A DNA stretch of 64,000 bases from Temnothorax longispinosus (GCF_030848805.1 NC_092368.1:7366238-7430237), one strand, 5' to 3'. Counted from the stretch's first letter, positions 45,101 through 60,100 are shown. Numbers and translations are program-made. The notes: a model not told the origin generated them from the sequence alone.

Positions 45101-48100
45101 AATTGCGAAATTGATTGACGAGCCAATTGGTATCTAAAATTAACAATGATGGCGAAATATCTTTTTCCTAACGCGAGCGTGAAATGGGCCGCTTTTCGCA
45201 CTTGTTTTGAGTGAGCAAAACGATCCATTTCTCCACTAGTTGAAAAATGGAGCCATTTCTCAACTAGTTGAGAAATGAAATTGTAAAACAAGCGCGAAAA
45301 GCGGCCTGTTTCACGCTCTTGTTAGGAAAAATAGTATGAACAACTCGTGGGAAGAGTGGTCGAGCCCAAATGAGTATGATGGTCGCACTCGCTTCGCTCG
45401 TGCGACCAACTTCACGCTCATTCAGAATCGACCACTTTTCCCACTAGTTGTACAATATACTATTAATAGACTTCGTCGTAAATATCGACATGTCGAAAAA
45501 TAGATAGGATATTACAAATTTTTCAAGTATCAGATATGTGCACTAAAAACCGTTTTTATGTCACAGAGACTAAAAGGATCCCGTGTTTTGCATTATTTAC
45601 GAATTCATCTTCTGTTCTGATAAAAGATTTTCCTTGTTATCCTTTTTCCTCACATGCGATAAACAACTTTATCGCAGTCCCAGAGCGAGCCCTCCGAGGT
45701 CACAATGTTCACAGTACGTAACACGCCAATAAATGTATAACAGGTTCTAAAATATAAGTAATCGGGTTATAATCGAATTCAACGAGCACACAAATAAAAT
45801 TAGCAAATTTCTATGAGGACTTTCTTCTAAAGAAGGAGAAAAAGAGAAGACGACAAATTAAAATGGCTTCTGTGCGGCGCGCGTGGAAGATGAAGCTGTT
45901 CGCGAAGGATAGTCATTTTCGTTAAGATAATCGATGAGAAATCGAATCGAGAGAGTCAGAGATAAGGGAAGCTGCGCATCAGGATAAAGCGAGAGAGATA
46001 ACGGAATAGACAGAAGAGGTCCCAACGGTCCCACGTGCTCGCTTGCGCAAACCGGCCTCACTCTATTTTTAATCCTTCCCCGATACCCGACCGCATATTT
46101 AACCCGCACCTAACTCAACCCGATCTCCAGCGGTCAGGCGTGCGCGAAACTCGAGCGGTTTGTTGTGAGTTCGTTGAGACAATCACGCGAGTGCAGCGAA
46201 TATTGGTTGGCCGCAGTTCTCGAGGTCGATGGCGCGTACCGCGATGTCACCCGCGATTGTCTCACCACGGCAAAAATCGATCTAGACTCAAGATCAATCG
46301 ATCTAGGCTCGACTGAATTGATAATATTTTATTTTAGAATATTACATAATTATTATGTTATAACCGTTATAACTAATTAGTCCCACGACAATCTTGCATC
46401 TCGATCATACGTCTGGTTATCGATAAATTCAAGAAAAATGTATGAAACCTTTTTTGCCTTGTTTCTCAAGCTTCCCCCGAGTTTCTCTTATTTCTTCCTC
46501 CCTTACTTTCAAATTCACGACGGTTTCATCGATTGAGACAAAAAACTCAGACAGCACGCATGGCATGTTTAAAATCAGGACATAAGACGTCTTAAAGACA
46601 TCTTTAAGACATCCTTAAGATGTCTCATGATAAGATATCTAAAAGACGTTTTATGTTTCGATTTTGGACGTGAGGCTGCCTGGGTTAGTTTATCATCAAA
46701 CGTAAATTTTTCTCATATTACGAGGGTGAGTCAATAATTATCCGCACTCTATTTCTATAATTTATTAGATCAACGGTAGAGAACGTACCATTACATCATT
46801 TTTCAACACAGTCCCCTTGCTTTTCAATGCACTTATTCCAGCGTTTCATAAACTTGCATATACCCTCGGAAAAAAATGTTTTTGGTTTGTCCCTCAGCCA
46901 GCACCGCTTCTTTCTTGCACATGTTGGTCTGTGGCACTGGGTTTCGAGGTATTGGAGCATCCTGCATATAGTCCAGATCTCGCTCCCTCAGATTACCATC
47001 TGGTCCACTAAAGATGCCTTAAGAGGTCGTCGGTTTGCTACAGGCCAACATGTGCAAGAAGCGGTGCATGGCTGAGGGACAAACCAAAAACATTTTTTCC
47101 AAGGGTATACGTATCAAGCATATACCCTTGGAATGCTGGAACAAGTGCATTGAAAAGCAAGAGAACTATGTTAAAAAATGAAGTAATTGTACGTTCTCTA
47201 TATACTATTGTTCTAATAAATTATAAAAATAGAGTGATGGGCTTAATTATAAAACTAATTCATAAATATAAAATTAAGATGCAAGTTACCATACCTATAT
47301 GTTAGAATTAAGTGCACTATGCGGAAATAAATTTTAATTTGCGTCGGTCCTTAATAAGCATTCCAATTTATGCTCGTTGAATAATTTATGCGTGTGAGCA
47401 TAAAATCAGTAGCAGATATTCGAGCCCTTAGCCACTCACAGAGTTGTAAACTAAGTCGGTCGCGCAACGTAAATAAAGTCCTCATGAAGCTCGAGGCGGG
47501 CCACGTTTAGCGCTTATAGACGACAAGGCGAGGCCAGGGTCTCGCCCATCCGCGGCATGTTTACGGCCGTTGTTTACGGTCCAGTTCGCGGTGTGCATAA
47601 CCCCTGTGCATACAGCCAGATGCACTTTTAATTCTTGGACGCGTACCATTGCCAGCGCGAGAATTAGCACGCGCGTCAAGCCGCGATCGCGCGGTACTCC
47701 CAGACACGAACTTATCGCAGACAGCCAAATCGCAGATGAGAGAAAAACATCGTGCCAATAACGCTCAAAAACGAACTGTTCTTCTTAAATAAATACACGC
47801 GATCTTATCGCTCAACAAATCGTCCCCACCAACAAGTGCGATTTCCGTCGAGGGAGAGAAGATCCCGTTTATCATTTTCATCAAAATGACACAAAGCGCT
47901 AGGGTATACCGCACTCTCCGTACAGGAAGGTCTACATATATTATACGATCGAGAATCACGCGATTTATCTTTAGAGTTATTCCGAAATGTCGCCGTGCAT
48001 CGGGTGTTCCGAAACGACCGGCCGGCCTCGACGAGTACAACTGCCGATGTTCTTTCCTTCGCGGGTGCCTATCACCGTCGCTGCCAGGCGTTACGTAATG

Positions 48101-51100
48101 ATTGGGCTGCGATAACAGGCGCGCACCTTCGTCGGAGATTGATCGACGGACAGAACACCGTCCGATCTCGCGCACATGAAAGTCATGCGTCACCCGCGAG
48201 GAAGGATTTATATATTTATTATCGGCGGTACCTTCTTTTCGTTGACGTCCTATGTTTCTATTACACGCGCGCGTTCACTACGAGCGCTTTCTTTCTTTCT
48301 CTTAAAAAGAGACCACTCGACTCTTATCGGCACTCTCTCATTATCAACTTTGAACGTTTATTGCATATAGACAGTTCTCCGCGACACAATTGTACATTAT
48401 ATTTTCGCAGCACACTCGCAATTCTTTCTTCGGACCTCCTAGTAGTAGTCTGCATAAATAAATAAATTTACGGAATAATGCAAATATAACAATAAGATTT
48501 ATATTCTTCTCATTTCGAAGAAGATTGAAATATTATTTAACGTAAAATTTATTACTGTTACTTTACTGTTTGTTCTAATATCTTCTTTTTTTCTAAGATT
48601 GCGAAAGGAAAAACGACTTTGCGCTATGTGAGAAAAAAATCGACCATCGCGCTTTTAAAATTTAGAATTTATTATTATTGACTCGTGCCGTCCAACTTGT
48701 CGTAAAATGTCAAACACCACGCAATCTTTATTATACGCGAACAGTTGGGTTATTCTGTCGCGAAATCGCTGCCAATAATTCACTCGTTATTATTAGCCGT
48801 TGAATCTAATCCCGGCGGCAGAAAGAGGTAAATAACCGCGAGCGGGTTTGTGAGAGAACGAGCGACGTATCTGTGGACCCAGCGGATGTGAAAGATGAAA
48901 GTGGCGAAAGAACTGGAGGAAAGAGATGCATCGAGGTGTATGAGTGTAACCGCGAATTGCGTGATTGTGCAATCGAGTCCCTGTACGCGGAATTCGCAGA
49001 TGGGCTGCCAGCGGACGCGTGAACGCGCAATGGAATCCGGCCAAAAATCTTCGCGCGCATCTCCGAGGTTCGACTCCGTTATTAAATCGACGACGTAACG
49101 CGCGTTATCGGCTCTCTAAGTCAATCGGCCCGAACGATCAGGCCTCGACATGCAAATACTTCGACCTTGGTCCGAATATCTTTCGCGATCGACCGATTCT
49201 TAAGTCTTACATAAATTAGGTAGAAATTAAAGATGCCGAATGAATCAAAGTGTCAGAAATGTGTAGATTCAACTTTATACGATCGTCGACTTTCCATCAC
49301 TCACGTTTGATTTCTTACTAGAGAGATTCCTCGAAGATATTTCGATCTTTGATCTTTAAACATTAAATCACATAGAACTTTGGATCTTTAAATGTAAACA
49401 ATCTCTCGATTCTTGAATCTTCGAATATTCATACGTTTTTTTCTCTCTTTAGAACTTTAAATACCTAATTTCTAATCAAACATCTTCAGATTTTGGGTAG
49501 TTCATTCCACCCGGAAGTTTCATTTCACCTGAATCTTCAAATCATTAGATATTCAATCTTCTGAATCTCGAGACTCGAGATCTTTGGACATTCGATCCTC
49601 CGGACCTGTGAATCTTCAAACGTCCGCGACCCACGGAATATATTGTATATATATATTTTTTACGAACTCTTTGGACATTTAATCCTCAGGATTCCTATCA
49701 AATTTCAGGACATTTCGAAACCCTCTGAAACTCCAGACTCTCGAATTCGCGCCGCGGATCGTGAACGGAAAGCGAGGCACGCGCCGCTCGGACTCTTGTC
49801 GCGGTGGTTACGCAGCGTTTAGGCCGCTGCGGCGGTCTGCAAGGCACTGGCCAAGTTACGTCGTCGCGCGATTGCAGTCGCGCATCGTCGCGCCTCGTTC
49901 TCTCTTTCGCTCCCTCTTTCTTTCTCTTTCTCGTCATTCAGGTATTCGATTTGCAAATTGCGACTTCACGCGCCTGGCTCGCGAAGTCACGCCAGGCCGT
50001 GCAAATTTCACTTATGCGCCGCGCATTATCTGCCACGGATCTCAATGGTCGCGTTACGCGCGTTACGCTAATCGGTTCGATACATATCGAATAATTCACG
50101 AGATATATTCTGCACATATATGTACATTCGATCTAGCAGTAAATGGTACGCGTGAAAATAAGTTATAGCGAGATAATAAAATTTGATTATGGATGATATT
50201 ACGTCTCAACACATTGAATATGCATTTCAGATTAACCCAAGAGAAATATTTTATTATCCACCTGCATTCTAAAAATTTTACTTTCAACATTTTGCTTTTA
50301 GTTCGCTCACATAACTAAAAAAACGGATATACTACTATTTTTGTTGAATACACATACTTGCAAACTGATCGAGGAACGAATCGAAGAATGGCCGATTTCA
50401 GAATTCAGCAAGAAAGAGCTCGTTCAAATGGCTTTTATTTGAAAAAACCATTTATTTCATTCTTCTTTCTTACAGAATTCCGCGATATTTCTCGGGGGGT
50501 CCGTAAACATTCAGATCGGTTGCGATCGCGACTTTGTGTATGTAAACGATCAGCCGAGTAACAAAATGTTACGAGAAGTACCTACAACTTCCTATTCACC
50601 GGTAAATTCGAGATATTAATGTCACGCGGTGTACAAACGAATTGTAAATGTGGTCTCGATAACTAGCAAATATTTGCGCACGTGTATGCTTTATGAAATT
50701 GTAAGCGTAAGTATACTGTTTTATCTCTAAACATAGATAAACATAAATTGTGACATTGTTACAATTTTAAGTAGGGCGACCAGGCTGAGATCGTCGTTTT
50801 TCTCTTCCATTACATACCGTCTACTTTATTTACACACCTCGACCATATTATTTCGGCAATAACTTCTTCCCGGGAAGCCAATAAAAAAAAACCTTTATGT
50901 CAGCGAACAAATTTAAAAATAATACGACACCGCAGGCTTCGACGAAATTAACGAGGACATTGAACTAGCCCAAATCGAACACGCGCTCGCTGCCGATCGC
51001 GATGACAATTGCGATTCTCATCTGAGATTTTCTCCTTTAAGTCGGATATTCGAATTGCTCGATTGTCAATACTCGTGGATCTTGCTGAACTTAAATTAAG

Positions 51101-54100
51101 GAACTACCAGATTGCACTCCTCGCTTTTCTTCTTTTGCTAAACACTCGGATCTCTCATCTCTCGACTATCTTTCAAATCTTGGGATTTATAAATCATTCG
51201 ATTCTTCTTCGATTCTTTGACTGTTGAACACGGGGAAGTATGACAGCGACGAACATACGCGACAGGTATCGATCGAGGCCGTTCAATTCAAATCGATCTG
51301 TGACCGCAGTTTTTCTCTCTCCCCTTTCCCTTCCCACTCCTATCTACTGTTGCTGAAAGCGATCCCTTATGCAATCGATCTGGTTAAGCTCTCAAGGTCC
51401 CAAGTCTCTGTACTCGATGTACGCTCGATGCACAATCAATGCAAGATGAAAAAAAAATATCAGATCCCTCATTGGAGCGCTGATAAGTGCGCCGGGTCTA
51501 AAATAATCTGGCTTAATAAGCTTGGCAATAAATCACGTAGCTATTATTCCCCAAAAGAACTAATATTCATCATGCTAAATTAATAACATAATTATTAACG
51601 ATATTCCACATAACGATAGCGCATGTCATTGCATATTTCTCTTGTTAAAAGAATTGGAATTTTTTAAATATTAATCGCAGTTTTACTGCTACAAATTTAT
51701 ATTATGTATAAATAGCTCGAGTGATGAGAAGTGAAGGAGAACTTATGCGTGCCGTACGTTTCAAGCAGTCGCTCTTGTGATCGACCGAGTTGCGTCTCCA
51801 CCAGGTTAAATAAAAACTGTTTCCAGCTGAGCGGTTCTTGACTCGGGCTGCGAAACGAAACGCGAAACGAGCCGTCAATCAGCTACGCGAGGTCGTTCCG
51901 CGTAACCGGGTCGAGATCAAAACCGTTGTTGCGACTACGACGGCGATGGCGGCTGGTTGAGGACGCGAGGTATTATTTTGAGACGCCGTAGCACGTGGTC
52001 GACGTCAAACCTCTGCTACGACACGAATGCACTTTTCGCGCGTGGTTTTTAGAACGATTGTCTGCATCCTGTACAGATCTCATCTACGTGTAAGATTTGT
52101 ATCTCTCTTTCTTCTCTTCTAAATCACTAAATTTTTAATTTATGTGTAATTTGCCAACGCAAACGTTTATTAACAGGCCAGACAGCACGCATGTCCAAAG
52201 TTGGAACGTAAGACGGTTTAAAGACATTTTCAAAACATCTTTAAGACACTCTTAAGACGTCTTATGATATGACGTCTAAAAGACGTCTTATATCTCGATT
52301 TTGAACAACGTGCTGTCTGGGAGATTACTACTTTCGAACTTTTATCTTCAAATTGACATCAAATCGAGGAAGAATACATCTTTCACACACAAGAGAGTTT
52401 AATAAACAGAGGAACAGCTGGATTAAATAACTTAATAGGAAACATACAAAGATTTTTGTCGGAGAAAGTTTTCGCTCAACAGTAAAATCTAAGAAGACTT
52501 TAATATTTCTAAGCAGAAACTAGATGAAAGAAAACGAAAAGTTAAAAGATTAAATATCTGGTTTTGTGGAAGCCTGCAGTAAAAGCAATGACAAAACGAC
52601 AAGACAACAAATTGAAATTTTTTTTAGCGACAACAATCTTTTTGCCTATATCTTATAGGTCGCAAAGTGTTTCTACTGTCAACGAAGTAATGTCCCTTAT
52701 CTATATGCAGATACTTCTGCGTTTTAATTTTTTACAGTATCGTCAGTATCTATTGTAGAAAAAATGTAAAATTGCTACGAAGCACGTTCGAGCTTAATGC
52801 GTTTTTTCAATCCTATTAGCATTAGCAGATAAAAGGTTTTTGTTTAACAACACATGTATTACACACACGCATACAAAAATATGCAGTAATTTGTATTCTT
52901 TTTACTTGTTATAACGGATATAATTCTTCCGGTAACGTCAATATTTTGCAACAAGAACACTCAACATCATCTTATAACTCGTAGAATAACAGTTTTCCAT
53001 CTCCTCTGCTTCCAAATGACAGTATCTCATTGGTTTTTTTTTACTCAGTATCCCCGAGCTATCGGTGTAAGAATAGACATACCGATTGTATAATTGTGTA
53101 ACGCTCGAACGAGCTATGCAACGCAGTGCAACGCAATGCAACGCGATGCCGTACATCAAGCCAGAGATCGCGGTTTCACGCGTAGCAGCTTTCAAAAGCG
53201 AGGATCTTCGCGAGGATCCTTACAGGAAAACCGGTCAGACACGCGCGTGAAGCGGAAGATAATATCACGTTTCTTAGGCGTGCGCACATATTCCTCTTAC
53301 AATTAGAAAAAAGAATCGCGCGCGATTCCTTCCTGCGCTCGCGTCAGAACACCTGAATCTTAATTCTGTCTTCGCACACAAATGATCTTGAATTTTGTAA
53401 TTAATTATTTGATCTAAATGTATCTTGTATTTAAATGTATTTATGTAATTACTATTACATATTTTGTCCTTTATCGTCGCTATACCTTCAACGCCGTCTA
53501 TGTATCGACCTTGTACATATACACTTGTCGCTGAAACACTTCCCATTACATTCTCATTACAAGTACATATGAAAAAGACGTTTATGAAATTTAATACTAG
53601 TCTGTGTTTTTCTGCTCCTGATGATGTAGAGAGACTGTTTTCCTTTGCCAGATTAATACATTCGCTTACACAACGGCCTTCCATCTGATAAAATGTTTGA
53701 AATATTCTTTTTGAAAGGCAATAAGAATTACCAAAATAATAATAAATAAATACAATATTATGTGTAGACTGTATACTATATCACTAAATCACTTAATCAC
53801 TATATAATATATACTATTATTTTATAATTATTTTTATTTTATAAAGTTTATGAGTTAAAATAAATAAATTTATCTTTCAAAGTGCTATCTTTCAACTTAC
53901 TTCTGATTCCATTTTCATACAATTCTACTTTCAGACTATATACTTATTAAAGTAATTACAATAAGATCATCTACCATCTATTATTTAAAAAATAAACGCA
54001 AATTTAAAGAATAATTGTATTTAAAAGTATTTATAAATGTATTTAAATACAATTAGTATTTAAATATATGTCAAAAAATATCTTGTATCTTGTATTTAAA

Positions 54101-57100
54101 TACTTTGTTCCGAAGTATCTGCCCAACCCTGTTTAGATTATATTTGATAAGGACCAAAAACAATGGTCAAAACGTCGTGTATGTGCAGAGCATTATTATT
54201 TAACAAATCGGCAGTTTGATCAAAATAAATTATTTTCTTATATCTTATTCATCATCATTTCTTCTCCTATAATTTTCAAAATAATGTTTATTCTTACTTG
54301 CGACAGCACGCGAATCCTCAGTCTCACCCACCGGGTCACGATCGCGACTGAGCTTGCGCGACACACCACTTTCGCCGACCGCTCTCGCTTTCGTTCGACT
54401 GTCGCGGGTCGACGACGTACGCGACAGGCAATCGCGGCTAAACGCGCACGCGGGTATCGACGGGACCCGGACCCTCCTCCGCGAGAGGAGCGGCAACGAC
54501 GACGTCGTGTATCGCGACGCGCAAGCGTCGCGTCGGCCTTTCTGCCTCGACGAGGTGCGAACTTGAAGGGGAACGTACGTTCAGACAGAGCAAACAAACT
54601 CGAGAAGTGCTCGAATGGACGGACGTTAATTATCGATCTGTGCGGCGGATCAATTAGCAGCAATAATAGTAGCATGGGCGAGGCATCGCGAGCTTCCCTA
54701 GAATGTACATACACAGACCAGAGACGATTACACGACAAAAAAAACACAGATAAATATGCACGTAGCCACTTAATGTGGTAGAGAACTGAATATTAACCTC
54801 CAAATATTGCCCTCGTTCGGCAAATGAACGTTGGTACTCTCGTATGAGCATCGTGCCACATGCCTGTACGTGTATCATTCCTTCCAATGTGGAGTAAAAA
54901 AGATAAACTCTGAACTAGTGCAGTCAGTTCAGCAATAGAAAACAGATCCATTGTATTATGTAGTGAGGCGTTTTGTTTTTTCAGATCAACACAGTCTTAA
55001 ACCCATATTACACTACTGATTGGGATTGAGTTTGGATTGAAATTTAATCAGTCATAATAAAGAAAACTAATCTCAAGTTTAGTGAACTTTGCTCTGATAT
55101 AAGCGTTTGCCTCATACGAGGGCAATGGACGATTAAATAAGAATTAAGCGAATAATAGAATATATAATAGATAGGACATGTTGTACAGAATATTGTTAGA
55201 CTAATACTCGGCGATATAAATATAATGTTGCTACATACCGTTAAATTTTTCTTAATGTGGTATTATTAAATAGCATATTAAATAACGTTGTAAATGTTGT
55301 TTTGTGTAATGAGAGAGAGATATTGCAAAAAAGTTAAATGGCGCGCTTGTATTGTTCTAGTAAATATAAAAAAACTAATGTTAACCTAAGTCAAGTGTAG
55401 CAAATGATGAGTGTAGCACACCCATGATTGTTTTAAAAATGCCCACTGTTTCTACAATATAGTGAAAGTTAGAGAATCGAAGTAATAAAATAAATGTACT
55501 TTTGTTCTCTCTCTACGATTCTCCATGCTGCGCAGCTTCATCTACCATTTAGTAGACGAAGGCTACACCCAGTAGGTAGATGTGCTATACACAGTGTAGT
55601 GTTCTAGGGTTAAGAATCTGGATGATGCCGGTTTTACATATGTAATATAATTAACCAAAGCAATTGTTTCAACTTCCTTGTAGAGTCGATTTTTAGAAAA
55701 ACGTTCGCAGGTTAATTGAAAAATAACGTAAATCTGAAATTTCTCGGTATATTAATTAATTGGCACCAAATTAAACGTATATCACTATCTCAAATTTTTA
55801 CATACAAAAATTATTAAATAATCGTAAAATTTCGAAAAAGATATTAATGATAATTTTTCAGTATTGTTCATACAAAACAGACTTATGTTAATTACGCAGG
55901 TTATTCCCAAATTGCGATAAAAATTACAATTATACAATTTCACATAACTCGCTCTGTATATAATAAGGCACACTATATACGTTATGACATACGTACATGA
56001 CTGACACCTACAAGGTCCGCGAACTTTTCCGCTTCTGGTGACAGAAGCCGACTGGAGATGCGCACACTCTCCGACGAAATTGAGAGTGCGAAAAAGCCGA
56101 GAAACAAGAAGAGGGGATAGAAACGGTGACGCAGGGATGGGGTAAAACATTCGAGAAAATAGCAAGAACCTAAGGGGGATGGATCGAGGATAATGTCGGG
56201 ATCTGCCAGCCACCTTTTAGCCGCCGGAGAAACAGAGGGAAAAGGAAAAGGGGTTGTTTTATTCCACGAGACTCTCCTCTCGTTTTCGTCTCTTCGGGAG
56301 GGGTCGGTTATCCCGAGAAATCCTGCGCATGTTACGGGGACCGGAAGGGGAATAACGTTCGCGCCGCGGGGGGTGAGATTCGTTTCATCCGTTCTGCGAT
56401 AGCGAGAGTTGTGCTTTCGGCGGTTTAACGTTTCTTGTGATTTTCATCACGAAACGTTCGCTGAATAAAATTGTTGCTGTTCACCTTTTTCCTAAATGGA
56501 AGTCGCGTTTACTCAGAGTACCTTCGACAGACATGCGAAAAACGCTGAATCGCGAGAAGAGAGCCGGCGATAGAAAGGAGAAAGACACGAAAGCAGAGAT
56601 CTCCGGCTACCTTCTTGCGCTGTAAGAAGCGAGATTAACCCTTGAATGGTATGACATCCGAAACAATATACATATATACGTAAAAGATAATTAATAGAAA
56701 ATTGAAACTCCATAAGAATAAAAAAAGATCGGAACTAAGAAGTTTTTGGAGAAACAACTTTTAGAATCGTCTGAAAGGAACTGATTTTCCTAATCAAGAG
56801 ATATCTTGATGTTTTTTTTTCTATCTACCTTGTAAGATTATTAAGAAGAACTTTTATACACAATCTGAAATCACACAAAGATAAGAATATTCCTTTCGTA
56901 TCAAAAAGATGTGTTTATAAAAAAATTGATATTTATATAATATTCTTATAAAAAATGATGTTACATCTTTACACATTACATTTTTCCTACATAAAAAATA
57001 TATATTTGATCAATTAATCGATCATTATTATTAAGACCATAATTGAGCAAATAATATGTCTCTGTATCATTTCAGTAATGAATCGTAACTAAGAACGATT

Positions 57101-60100
57101 AAGATCGTTTGTGATTTATGCGACCAATCGAGGGTTGAATCTGCGCCGGGAAAGAAATCGAGGAAGCACTTACCTCGCGTGACTACACGATTCTGCGGTG
57201 GCCTTTGCCGGAAGTTGCCGGAAGTAGCGTATCCGTAGTTGTAGTAAGAAATAATTTGCGTATCCGACTAATCGAGCAAACGCAAAATCGACGAGTTTCG
57301 ATATTAACGTGCGGACTGTCTCGCTCACCGTCGTATGCATTAATACAAAAAATATATCAACTTATTAAAATTTTTCATGGAACTACGACAAAAAAGAGAC
57401 AAATTTTTTACCGTAAAAAAATACATCAAAGGAGAAAGGAAAGTTAATACTTGTTTTCTTTTAAAATATTAAGCTGACATGTAGATAAATCATAATTTTA
57501 ATCGATACTTTTGCAAATTCTCGCGCAATTGGATAATTACGTAAGGAAATCCAGTGAACAAAGCGGGCAATGAAAGGACACGATAAATATAATTTCTCAC
57601 GCAATGCAGAATTAATGAATGTGGACGTCTGATCGAAAACTACGAACCTTGCAAAATTGTTATTACATATGGCGCAATCTTGCAGCGTCATGTATCCAGG
57701 AAGTCGATGCAAAACGCTAGAAATGCAAAGAAATGATCGGATCTCATTTCCATCGTAATTTCTAAATTATTCCTAGGAAAAGACAGCTGATGATTGAAAA
57801 AGACGCAGTCTGACGTAATTAATGATAATTAAAATTTACTTTGAACTACACTGAACTTTGATACTTTGACTAGAATTAAATTCAGATCGCATAAATTACT
57901 TAAAGTACATTATAGATTTAACGGCAATTAAAAGTCTAATAAACGAATCTTTGCGAGTCACAAAAGCTGAGACTAAAGATCGAAAAGTTTCAATGTTTCA
58001 TCGCTAAACTTTTTAGATAGCTTTTAAAAATGAATCGTCAAGTCTGGACCGATCTTAAAGCAATATTTATCAGGAATTAAGTCAGATCGAGATACAACTT
58101 AATCAAATTTCTCTAATGTATAATTTTGCCAAGCGATAAAATAAATATGGCCATACTCATGCAAAATACAAGCGAGGTCGAAGGTACTCCAGCTTGATAG
58201 TACAAAGAAAAAAGAACCAGCACCGAACAGGAAGAATACTAGCGGATCCTACCTTAGGATGTAATTGACGCAGACGACGGAGATCGGCTTCTGCTGTTTA
58301 GAGCAGTGGATCAGAGTGGCCTGGGTAACGACCCAGGCATAGCCGCCTTGCTTGCTGAGAAATCTGTACGCCTCGGTCTCGCACTGGCCCTTGCTGAACA
58401 CTGAAACAGTACAACGATGTTGATGAGAGAACGCTCATCCTTAGACTCAGGACACGCGAACGCATCCGCGCGGCTTTATAGCGCCACCGCGTCGCGCGCG
58501 CGTTTCGGCTGACGAAAGGTACGGCATGGGATTGCAATCTTCATCCTATCGATCGGCATGGGATGCACAAATTAACGAATTGACGATGTATCGAAAGGAA
58601 TAAGAACACATAGGTACATTCTAAATGTAAATGTTTGCTGCTTCAACAAAACTTAGAACTTTGGTACAAAGAAAAAGTCAGAATTTTCTGACGAAATAAT
58701 TGTCGCAATATATTTTCATCGATATAATCTAGTTAACAAATACTGACTCGATGAATAAAAGTAAAAATAAAATTGATTAGCAATAAATAAGATTATTAAG
58801 AAAAATAAAATTAAAATATACGATTATATAAACAAAATCTAAGAAAATTATCAAAATTTAAGGCTCCTGGTCCCTGAGCCGAGAACTCTGCGTTGACGGT
58901 GGCGACGCCACTCTCTCCTCTCACTCTCTCCAATGGAGAATTCTGTCTTGTGACATGTTGACAACTTATTTTGTTGTGCGTGCTATTTCTTTATTATTTG
59001 CTCTGTGCTTGTGCTCTAACGTTTAACGTATTCGTGAAAGTCGTAAAATTGGCCGAAAAGTAAGATTTGCATGCGGAAGGAATGTTTTCACCTCCTTTCG
59101 ATAGTCGTTAAACGGCTGTTTTTCCCGTATGTTTAGACTTCGTTTTATGGCTGTTTGTTTATTGTCGAGGGAAAAGGGTAGTTTTCGGCCAATTTTGGAA
59201 GTGTTCTGAAACGATCTATAGTGATGTTTTATTGAAATGTCTTTTTATTTGAAAATGGCATGCACAACAAAATTGGGTGTTTTCCTCGCCTCGATAGTAA
59301 GAATCCAATATTGCCGCGGTGACTACCCAGGAGCCTTAATCGAGATAGTTACACTGTATCTCGCAATCTGGCGAAATTGATGAACACGGAAATAGAGGAT
59401 ATCAAATATATTTTATTGCGGTTTCGGGTTCCGTCGTAAGATTACGTCGCAAATTCTGGCGCTCCGGGCTAGCCTCTTCGAGAAGCATATTATCTCGTTC
59501 GTAGAAATGTATCTCCCTACGTTCCCATAAAACGCGACTAGGGTGGGATTAGTACAGAGCTGATTCGGCCGGAAAGCTGAGGTTGGTTGGCGTTGAAAAA
59601 AGGATCCATGACGTTGCGGATTGCTCGAACACGCGAAGCTCCTAAATCGACTAGCTAGATCGTCCCTTGCAATCGTACATCTACCAGTAACGAGTAACCG
59701 ACAGATATCTCGCGAGTACTCAATAAGACGAGCGTATAAGCACTTCCGCTGTGTGTATCAAACATTTATACATCAAAAAAACTTTTACATTTCTGCTATA
59801 TAAATCTTTCGATAATGAATTCGTTAATTTTTAATTTCAATATTTTTATTATTTAACATTAATTTGTCATGTATAATGTGACTTAATATTTGGATATCTT
59901 GGCTACCAAGTGTCAGATAAAGTATTACATAAAAGAGATTCCTGTTTCATATATCGGATATATATTTATTACAACGCTGCTATTTTTAGCATGTGTAACC
60001 CAATCGAGAACCCAATCGTGACGTGTTCGATACATCCATTGAGGATAACTCTCCCGGCTCATTGTAAAACACTAATCGAACGATAATAAATATCTTTCGA

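Larger units (their letters stand above)
40640..58252 (-). other. 17.6-kb HIF-1alpha intron between PAS-B and degradation region
   Basis: No host coding exon is recognised. It holds the tandem double-hairpin copy 2 (45167-45463), two copies of a 140-bp MITE, and a rearranged mariner (46721-47250). Short CpG-rich patches separated by AT-rich DNA lie at about 42100-42800, 43850-44280, 45860-46310, 47450-48200, 48800-49200, 49700-50100, 51730-52060, 53090-53350, 54290-54640, 56000-56640 and 57120-57320. Open frames inside the patches resemble no family. The length, and the patches, make an internal promoter plausible. Confidence 0.5.

Noticed and set aside
54238..54747. 169-codon minus-strand frame (and 165-codon plus-strand frame over the same bases)
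   Set aside because: Both strands are open because stop codons are rare in this Arg-rich CpG patch; no domain recognised in either.
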